This document shows, one piece after another, positions 56,353 to 64,000 of a stretch of DNA of 64,000 nucleotides. The notes below the pieces were generated by a model, which saw nothing but the letters and a program-made list of their open reading frames with translations, was not told the origin of the DNA and ran no database searches. Position 1 is the stretch's first letter; each line of letters starts with the position of its first letter. The translations under genes were made by a program, and so were the position numbers. Source of the DNA: Apiospora phragmitis (taxonomy: Eukaryota > Ascomycota > Sordariomycetes > Amphisphaeriales > Apiosporaceae); the NCBI GenBank assembly GCA_038363925.1, contig JAQQWL010000009.1, positions 744,001 through 808,000 on the forward strand, given 5' to 3'.

Positions 56353-57723
56353 TCATGCCGCCACTTGCGCCTGCTCCGCTGAGGGCCCCTCCGGGAAGTG
56401 GCTGGCAGCGATGTTGCACTGCCGAAACAGCCGGACCTCGTCCTCGGCGAACGCGCCGACCACCGAGTGCAGCACGCCGCGGTTGTGGAACAGCACGAGG
56501 TCGCCTTCGCGCCAGTCGTGGGCGTAGACGCGCCGGGGCGCGATCCCGGGCCGCTGCAGCCGGTGGACGATGTCGCGCACGCGCTCGAGCTCGTCGATCA
56601 CCACGGTGCCGTCACTGTCGCCGTCTAGGTGCAGCCGCCGCACCGCCGAGGGGTGCACCTGCAGCGCCAGCCGGCCCGTGACCGGGTTGCGCCAGCACAT
56701 GGGCAGGATCTGGACCGAGTCGGCGTCGACGGGCGCCGGCAGGTCCGCGGGCCCCAGCTCGCGGCCCTCGGACACGAGGCCCAGCCCGTCGGCCCGCGAG
56801 CGCGCCGCCGACATCCACACGTACGGGTGCGGCGCGTACTCAACGCGGGTGGTGCGCGCGAACGCCTGGTCCGCCTCGGACAGGGCGTCGTACATAGCCT
56901 CGCCGCTCACGAAGGCCGTGGTGCCGAGCGGCACGTCGAGCTCGTCCCCCGACCCGTCCTCGTAGCGGCACGTCTGGCGCCGCCCGCCCCCGGGCACCTT
57001 GACCGCGAGCAGGGTCGTGACGACGGGCGGGGCCAGGTCGGCGCCGTAGAGCGCGGCGTCGATGTGCCAGCGATAAAAGCGCGTGAAGTCGCGGTCCTCG
57101 TGGTCCGGCACCGCCGTCGCGTGGAAGGTGCGGTGGTGCGGGTGTCGCAGCCGCAGCTCGCGCAGCCCTTCGTACTCATCAACGCGTCCGTGGCCGATCA
57201 CCTGCACCTGCGGCTGGTGTGGGATCGTCCGGAGGTCCGGGTGCAGGATGCTGCGCTTGTGGCCGGTCGCGGTGTCGCCGTGGCCGTACTTGGATGCCGC
57301 GGCCGGGTCGAAGCGATGCGTCAGCTCGTACTGCGCCTTGGGCGTCATGTGGCTCTGGTTCTTGAACACGAGCACCTGGTGCGTAAAGAGGGCTTCGCGA
57401 ATAGCAGCGAAGTCCGCATCTGTAGTGGGGGAGGATTGCCTGTCAGCGTATCTGTTTTGCTATGTGAAGGGAAACAGAGATGGGGTTGCTTACCAAGGAG
57501 GTTACCGATTGGTTACGGGTATTCTCCCTTTTATTCAGTATCATCTCATTTCATAGTCCCTTGTCGCTGTCCCATGACAATGAAATTCAAGATCTGGGTT
57601 TCTCATTTGATTCTTACCACTGAGGTGTTCAATATCGACATTGGAGACTGAAGCGCCAAAGTCAATGCCCGACGACTCGGGGAAGACAAGGGGCTCCACA
57701 TGGATATTGGATGCCTTATTCAT
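56353..57723 (-). CDS. xanA: alpha-ketoglutarate-dependent xanthine dioxygenase
   Basis: Exon 1 57723-57618 (M-N-K-A-S-N-I-H-V-E-P-L-V-F), 198-bp intron with GTAAGA donor, exon 2 57419-56353; 390 residues without a break. It belongs to the TauD/TfdA Fe(II) dioxygenases and shows the fungal XanA pattern: L-V-F-K-N-Q, H-R-F-D-P, H-P-H-H-R-T-F-H, R-W-H-I-D-A-A-L-Y-G with the metal-binding H-x-D, V-E-Y-A-P-H-P-Y-V-W-M-S, and L-F-H-N-R-G-V-L-H-S with the distal His. XanA turns xanthine to uric acid using 2-oxoglutarate and O2, an alternative to xanthine dehydrogenase that is largely fungal. Exon 2 is strongly GC-rich. Family assignment is firm; substrate is by similarity. Confidence 0.9.
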
Positions 57724-58488
57724 GATATTCGGTATAATATGAAAGGTCTTTTCGAGTTCAGGAAAATTTTCTCTGGTTTCTCTGCTTGCGTTTTTGGTCT
57801 TTGTCTAGGTAGTTTCGCACTTGAGCTACGGAGTACACAACGAGGGGTTTCCTGTTAGTCTTTATGCTTCCACAAGTCTGCCCCGGTGCCACCGCAAAGC
57901 GCCGCTTCACCCTTAGCGGCGCCCTCGGAATTGGCCGATGGTATCCGCCTTTGACGTGTTTCTAGATAAGGCAATCTCGAACCTCACGAGGATTACTTGA
58001 TTGGATTCAGTCATGGAGAAGTATGTTGTGCATGCTGCTGCAAGACTCTCTCTACCTTCTGGTCGCCCGGTGCACGTTGCCTGTATTTGGCGAAAGCCTA
58101 TTTCGGTGTTTTCTGACTAAAGCCGTCCGGACTGCGCTCCGCCACGTTGAACGTGATCATCAGTGCCACGGTTCGCATGGCATCTTACCAGAAGTATTGT
58201 TCCAATAATTGGCAATAGTCTTTCTGCATCAAAGCGCCTGCAGACGTACAATGGATTCTTAACAGCCAGTCGGAAGGAATTCGAGTTCGGTGCATAATGG
58301 TGCATATCGGAGAATATCTCTGCGAACAGGAATGTTGCCAGTGCCGCATTCCACTTGATCTGGACCGATAACGCTGTACATACGAAGATCACGCCGGATG
58401 AACGTGAAGCAAGAACAGGGTTGGTATCAATATGGTATCTTCTCATTAATTCATTGGTTATACATGATTCGCTCGCTCATGTTTATAT
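57724..58488. other. intergenic region
   Basis: 765 bp between the xanthine dioxygenase start and the oxidoreductase stop. No gene seen. Confidence 0.45.
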
Positions 58489-59773
58489 CTATACAATGTT
58501 GATGGCAATCTTGCCAAAGTGCTTCTTGGCCCACTGTGTGTTTGATAAGGGTTAGAAAATCTGGTATTCCAAAAGGATATTCTTTGTATATAAATGTGGG
58601 GGAGGGGTGACTGGAAACACTTACCATGTAATCGTAAGCCTCGCGTGACTGCTCGAAGGAGAACTGCTGCTTGTCCACGACGGGGTGGATGTCGTTGGCC
58701 TCAATAGCGGCGACCATTTCCTCCATCTGGGCCTTGGAACCAACGAAGACACCACGGGCCGTGCAGATGCCGCTGAGGACCTCAAGGAGGGTAGCCTTGG
58801 GCTTGGCGCCGCTGAGGAAGCCGATGATGCTGATGATGCCCTCCATCTTGACAGCGGCCAGGGAGTTTTCCATGGTGTCAGTGCCGCCGACCTCGAGAAT
58901 GTGGTCCACGCCTTGGCCGTCCGTGGTCAGGCTCTTGGCCGTCTTGCCCCAGTTGGTGTCCTCCTTGTAGTTGATGACGTGGTCGGCACCGAGCTTCTTA
59001 AGCACCTCACCCTTCTCCTTAGAGGAGGTGGTGGCGATCACTGTGGCGCCAGCGGCCTTGGCGAACTGCAAAGCGAAGATGCTGACGCCGCCAGTGCCCT
59101 GGGTGAGGACATACTGGCCGGGCTTCAGGGGCTTGAGGCCGTACAGAGCGTTCCAGGCAGTCAGGGCGGCACAGGTGAGCGTGGAGCCCTCAGCATGGTT
59201 CAGGTTCTTGGGAGCGCGAACCAAGCCGGTCTATATTCCGTCAATGTCAGCTGGGTGTTCGATGTCATCGTTTTACTGGGTGAATTGCTTGCTTACTTCG
59301 CTGAAAGTGGCGTATTGACGAAGGGTTCCGTTCAGGGCACCACCGAGGCCGGTGGCGGCGGCGGCAGGGGTGATCTCACCGAACTGGTGGCCCTGGTTGA
59401 ACAGAGTGAGGACCTTGTCGCCCTGCTTGAATTGCGTAACCTTGGAGCCGACTTCCACGACCTCGCCAGATCCATCTGAGCAGGCAACGACGGGGGTCTT
59501 GAATGGGAAAGGGTACATTCCCTGGTGAGTAGCAAGTAATGGTTCGTTAGCCCAAACATTGATCCTGCCAGCAGTTCATGCAAAGCGGGTTCCAATAACA
59601 AGCGTACCTTGGGGATAGCCAGATCTCGGTAATTAAGAGAGGCGGCGTGAAGCTTCACGAGGACCTCGCTCTCTCCGCACTCGGGCACCTTGGGCATCGA
59701 CAAGCTGCAGACCGTCCAGGTCCTTATCCTTGGCCGCGATAATCCATTGCTTCTGGGTTGAGGGAGGAGCCAT
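58489..59773 (-). CDS. MDR-family NAD(P)-dependent alcohol dehydrogenase / quinone reductase-like (one frame break)
   Basis: Exons 59773-59608, 59521-59297, 59230-58625 and 58533-58489, all with good splice sites. The GroES-like N-terminal half has A-A-S-L-N-Y-R-D-L and D-G-S-G-E-V-V-E-V-G; the Rossmann half has Q-G-T-G-G-V-S-I-F-A-L-Q and L-G-A-D-H-V-I-N-Y. The Cys/His zinc ligands of classical alcohol dehydrogenases are not seen, so a zinc-free quinone/enone reductase-like enzyme is likelier. One surplus base near 59700 separates D-G-L-Q-L from M-P-K-V-P-E-C-G-E-S; removing it gives 346 residues. The final exon encodes only W-A-K-K-H-F-G-K-I-A-I-N-I-V. Confidence 0.87.
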
Positions 59774-61676
59774 TTTGTTGTTGGTTTGTGATGATGTCGT
59801 GTCTTGTAGCTTCGATAGATAGTAGATTGTATGAGATGAACAGTCAAACAAGTAAGGAGGAAATCGATCAAAAAGCCGGGGACGGCCAGCCTTCTTATCA
59901 TGTTTCGAAATGGAACCCTGGCGAGGGGTCCTGTGAAAGAATGGGTATAAACCCCGAAGTTCGTCGTTCCACGTGCATTGCTAAGCCGGGACTTTTTTCC
60001 CACAACCTCCAAGTTTTGCCTGGCCTTGCTAATTTGATCCGCTTTCTTCTGGAACCGGTCGAGTAGTACGTGAAGTGTCAACAACAGTCGTAGTGTGGTT
60101 GCATAGCCGTCCAGTCAGAGGCGAGAGAGGAGCGGAAGGAGGAGCGGGATATTGTCGACCAGCTCCGCTTCTTCCCTTATTGCCTTGCCATGATCCACAG
60201 TACCGTAAGTACCTAACCTAGTGCTCGGCGTTGCCAGGTCCAGTCCTATAGTGTGCGGGTGTAACGGCCCCGTTTCATGCCGTCATGTTCTGGTCATGGA
60301 CTCGTGGCTCCATCTTGGTCATACGGAGACCCACTGTAGAAAAGTAAGAGACAATGTCTTGCTGCTATCGTGACGGCAGTTATGTACCGAGTCGTTCGGC
60401 AGTCGCGAGGTAACTGTGGGGGGTGATCTGCCCCCATCGATCATATTCCATCCGTTTCCCTGAATTGAGCCAGCAGATCCTATGGCCACCTACTGGTACT
60501 TGTATTGGCAAGCTAGATGTCAAGTTCGGATCATGTCACATGAAAACGAGCACCCCGGCCTGGCATCTGGACTTGGCCTAGAGATGGGTTCAATGTTGCA
60601 AGTAACACGTCAGACGTCATTAGAAGCGGAGGGGTAGCACATCCCGGGAGCCGCTAACAGTCTTTTCTCATCGGCGTTAGGCCTTACCTAATACGGACTG
60701 GGGAATGCCTGCCTCATTACTCAGCTCTCGGAGATAAGCCTCACCATTGCCATGTGTTCCTACTAGCTGTTTTCCCAGGGGGCACACATTCACCGGGTTC
60801 TAAGAAATAAGCGGTCAAATAAGGACTGCATTATGTATGCGATGGCAGCCATCTTTTAGTCGATCGTGCCCCTGGGTAATTGAATCTAGAATACTCCTGA
60901 CAAGCGGCCGCCAGCCCGATGTATTAAGCGTCTTGGCTCGCCCACTCGGCCGGTTCGTTGGTGCCGGGAATAAATTCGCCCTGCATGGCTCTTCAAACGC
61001 CAACTTCGGGGCTAAGATTATTAACATTCTTCATGGGTGGTACTACAACAAGCGGCCTTCGATTTTATTCTATCATAGGTATGTAGTTCTACTCGCACTC
61101 GTGTGGTAGATATTTGGTGATGCTGTTCAGTTGTTATAAAGGGGTCACGTACTTATACAGAAAATGGTGATAACTCATGTCTATAGTCATAAAGTCTCTC
61201 TGGCACCTAATGAAACAAATGAAACAAACATAGCACATTTCACTAGTCCAATGATTTCCCTCCTTGACTGGGACAAACATCATGTCAAGATTCTGCTTGA
61301 ACTGTATCTATTTGAGACTTCTATGAAAGATACGACTGGTGGGGAAAATTGCTTCATGTCCGACACATACTTTGTCTGCAATCGAGACATTATTTCTTCA
61401 CTTTTAAGCTGCGGCATGTCAAGGTTTCATTCAGTGCTCCTGGTTACTTTCACAATGTCCTCAGAGGATTGGTCAAATTGTCGAAGATCAAAAAGTGTGT
61501 CCGATGTTATAAATTGAAGACCCAAAAGAGGTCACCCTGAAAAAGAAGCATATAGAATACAGTCCAATCCAACCCAGCAGTCGCAGCTGCTCTTATCACG
61601 AACCGAGCCTAAAACAATCCTGCTGAGATTTTCCTAAACTCCTGAGAGATGCAGATGATGACGATGATGAAAACGC
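59774..61676. other. intergenic region
   Basis: 1.9 kb. No ORF with recognisable sequence. The region 61100-61560 is AT-richer than its surroundings. Confidence 0.45.
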
Positions 61677-62423
61677 TTAGAGGCCGAGGATGGAGTCGGG
61701 GATCTCCTTGGCCTTGTCCCACATCTTCTTGGGGTCGAACTTGTCGCAGGCGTCGCCCTTGGCCAGATGCTCCTTGACGTACTTCTCGTAGCTGCTCTCC
61801 GACTTGCCCTGCTTGAAGAGCATCTTGGCGACCTTGAACAGGGCCGCGCTTCCCGTCTCGGCGGCACGGACGCCGTTCACACTGGTCAGGATCTTGGCGG
61901 CATCCTCAATGGCCTTGGTCCAGACGGCACAAGTGACCTGGCCGACGGCGGGGACTGTAGAGTTCTATGCGTTAGCGTGACCATCATAACAAGAAGAGGA
62001 ACTGAAAAACGAAAAGGGGGGTTACTCACGTGCGGCCACGAAGGTATCGCCGGCCCAGTTGACGATGGGCAGGTCGCACTTGCAGTCGCCCTCGACGTAG
62101 TCGTGCTTCTTGGGGTCGGTCCAGATCTTGGTCTCGCGGCTGAAGCAGGTGACGCTGTGGGTCTTGCCGTCCTTGGCGATCTCCTTGAGCTTGCCGCACT
62201 TGGGCTCGCACAGCTCCATGAACTGGTTCTTGTTGACGCCCAGCTCCTTGTACACGCGGCATTTGCCCTGCTCCTTCATCCAGTTCGTCTCCATGTCGTA
62301 GGCCGTCTGCGGCATGTTCTCCCGGGCCACGAGGCCGGTGAAGGTGCCGTCGTCGCGGGCGACGTTGGCGGCCGAGACGGAGCTCGAGGCGGCGAGGAGG
62401 AGAGTGGCGGCGGAGAACTTCAT
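61677..62423 (-). CDS. secreted cysteine-containing protein, effector-like
   Basis: Exon 1 62423-62030, 75-bp intron with GTGAGT donor, exon 2 61954-61677; 223 residues, intact. An 18-residue signal peptide (M-K-F-S-A-A-T-L-L-L-A) ends S-V-S-A. The mature part has eight cysteines, including C-E-P-K-C and G-D-C-K-C, an even number suited to disulfides, and a Lys/Ala-rich helical C terminus. No enzyme motif is present and I recognise no family. Small secreted cysteine proteins of fungi act as effectors, wall components or antimicrobial proteins; none can be chosen from sequence alone. Confidence 0.75.
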
Positions 62424-63652
62424 TTTGAATGGGAGAATTGGGATATGTGGATGAGTAGGCAATTGGGATCTTAAGGAGGTCTGGGAAGATCTGCTGGATG
62501 GTGCTGTTGATGTTGTTGATGATGAACAAAAGAAGACCACTTACAACAGGCCGTTCTTGACCTTTAAGTATACCTGATCGCTCGTCCTTCTTTGCATGGT
62601 TGTTTGTCTTCCCCTGGCTAATCTCACCATCTTACTCTGCCCCCCACCTGTTCTGTTGATGATCCTCTATTCAACATCATGAACCGAAGCTTGTGTGGTT
62701 CAAGGCGCATGAGGCTTCTGTAAATTGCTATGTTTACTTGCGCATGATAGTAAGATGCCGTCAGAAAGTCTTGGCCCTCATCTACAGAGTAAGTCTAGCT
62801 CAAAGACGTATGCGTGGTGTCCAGAGATAAGAAATCTGGGGCCGATATACGACCATAGTAAGCCGCCCGCCAAAACAAACAACAAGCCAATCGCACTGCC
62901 ATAATCTACGGTACTCAGACCCATGACGGACACCGATCCATTATTCTTGGGTTAAGCATGGTTAAAAATAACTTTGCTGCAGCCTGGCAATGGAGGTCCT
63001 GCCTATTACTGTACCGTCTAAATCAAACCAGGGTATGCGGCTAACACTGCCATTCAGATCCTACTGCCTATAGTTTAATCAAAAAGACGTCAATTGGAGG
63101 AAGGGTTGAGGATCCGGTCTAAATCATGACTGTATCTGCTGCGCTTGCTTCCTACCTGCCAGCCAGTTGCGGAGATTTCGATGTCCAAGCTGGATGGCCA
63201 GAAGAAGGGCCGTCAGTTTCAGGCCCTCACGAAGTTCGTAGTTTGACCGGACCAGCGCCATGAGGACTTCTCACTGGGCATTCTTCGCATCAATTTCCAG
63301 CCTCAAGATTTGGCGCCTTCAACCGCGCGTTTACGAAACGTGCATTGGACCAAATGGAGTTGACTGATTTGGCAGGGCTTGGCCATCTGCGCCGCACGCA
63401 CGCATTGAGCCGGAATGACATCGCGGTGGCGGTTGAGAACTCCATGGGATTCTCTTTCAATAGAAACGCACATGGTTGCCATTGGACCTTAGTCGATCTA
63501 CCGCGGATAAGCAGACCACAGAAAGCGAACGAGGCCCTCTATTTTCTCATTGCAGTCATTCTTAGCATTCAGGAGTGCGTGCGAACTTCGGAACACCAGC
63601 CAGATTATTCTGAACGCACATACAAAGTAAATAGCATATAACGTACATGCCA
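62424..63652. other. intergenic region
   Basis: 1.23 kb between divergent genes. The plus frame at 63345-63641 lacks protein features. No repeats noted. Confidence 0.45.
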
Positions 63653-64000
63653 TGCAGGCGCCTGCTACAGCACCGTGGGGTCTGAGCATCAGCGATGCCG
63701 ACTTTGAGAAGCTCAAGGCCGATTTCGAGCCGGAGTCTTGGGATGACAAATGGCGCGTCTCGGCCACGGATCCGAGTCAGAGCGACAACATCTCCTCCAC
63801 GTTACTCGAACCCGACGGGCAAGGATTTCTGCGTATTGCATGTGAAGCCAGGCGGCACCGACAGCAGCGGCGTGAAGATCGAAGCTATCACCTGGGAACA
63901 GGACAAGAATGGAATTCGCATCTCGGAGGACCAGGCCAAGGCCGAAGTAATGTGTATGACCAGACGTCGTCTGGGGTGCGTTTTTGATGCATTTCTAGAG
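63653..64000 (+). CDS. hypothetical protein, 5' part (frame break; runs off the window)
   Basis: ATG at 63653 opens M-Q-A-P-A-T-A-P-W-G-L. The first 50 codons (F-E-P-E-S-W-D-D-K-W-R-V) and a second stretch from about 63815 (D-F-C-V-L-H-V-K-P-G-G, then I-E-A-I-T-W-E-Q-D-K) look like one protein but are one base out of step; a surplus C in CCC near 63811 would explain it. The second frame stays open to the last base of the window. No family is recognised. Confidence 0.5.

Noticed and set aside
1..64000. CRISPR arrays, riboswitches, bacterial operons, prophage or plasmid features
   Set aside because: The DNA is from a eukaryote with spliced genes; no regularly spaced repeats or phage genes were seen.

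Overview
The window is nuclear DNA from a filamentous ascomycete (Pezizomycotina, probably a Sordariomycete). Evidence: genes carry short 50-200 bp introns with GTRNGT donors and CAG/TAG acceptors, and the gene set is typical of the group (HET-domain protein, Zn2Cys6 regulator, 14-TM MFS pump, fungal xanthine dioxygenase, hybrid histidine kinase, HPP membrane protein, F-box protein with CxxC motifs). No CRISPR, operon or bacterial signal is present. Genes lie on both strands with gaps of 0.1-3.4 kb.

Layout. 1-3 kb: the 3' end of an Ap4A phosphorylase, then a decayed secreted mucin-like gene. 3-14 kb: Zn2Cys6 regulator (-), MFS pump (+), FAD monooxygenase of Baeyer-Villiger type (-), multi-pass membrane protein (-), SnoaL/NTF2-like protein (-) and GrpB-family protein (-); the first members resemble a small tailoring or detoxification cluster without a core synthase. 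15-20 kb: Rubisco-LSMT-like SET protein (+), N-terminal protein methyltransferase (-) and a HET-domain gene (+) with many frame breaks. 20-23.4 kb is almost gene-free. 23.4-31 kb: 3CxxC zinc protein, an XPG/GEN1-like nuclease with two nonsense codons, a 393-bp inverted-repeat element just upstream of it, an HPP protein and an unrecognised protein. 32-40 kb is mostly housekeeping: TFB3 (TFIIH/CAK assembly), NudC, URI1/Bud27-like prefoldin, FAT1-like acyl-CoA synthetase. 40.5 kb: a tRNA-like locus. 42-43 kb: small hypotheticals. 45-60 kb: hybrid histidine kinase, MsrA, F-box protein, GHITM-type mitochondrial Bax-inhibitor protein, xanthine dioxygenase and an MDR oxidoreductase. 61-64 kb: a secreted 8-Cys protein and a truncated unknown.

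The strongest window-wide observation is that about half of the recognisable genes need one or more single-base corrections, often in homopolymers, to keep a conserved reading frame. After the proposed corrections the total coding length becomes a multiple of three in nearly every case. Because TFB3 and URI1 are among them, sequence or assembly indels are likelier than mass pseudogenisation. Two genes (mucin-like and XPG-like) instead carry in-frame stops, most of them of the CAG/CAA/TGG to TAG/TAA type expected from RIP. I did not identify a clearly new multi-gene system; the inverted-repeat element, the tRNA-like locus and the regulator-pump-monooxygenase group are the best leads.
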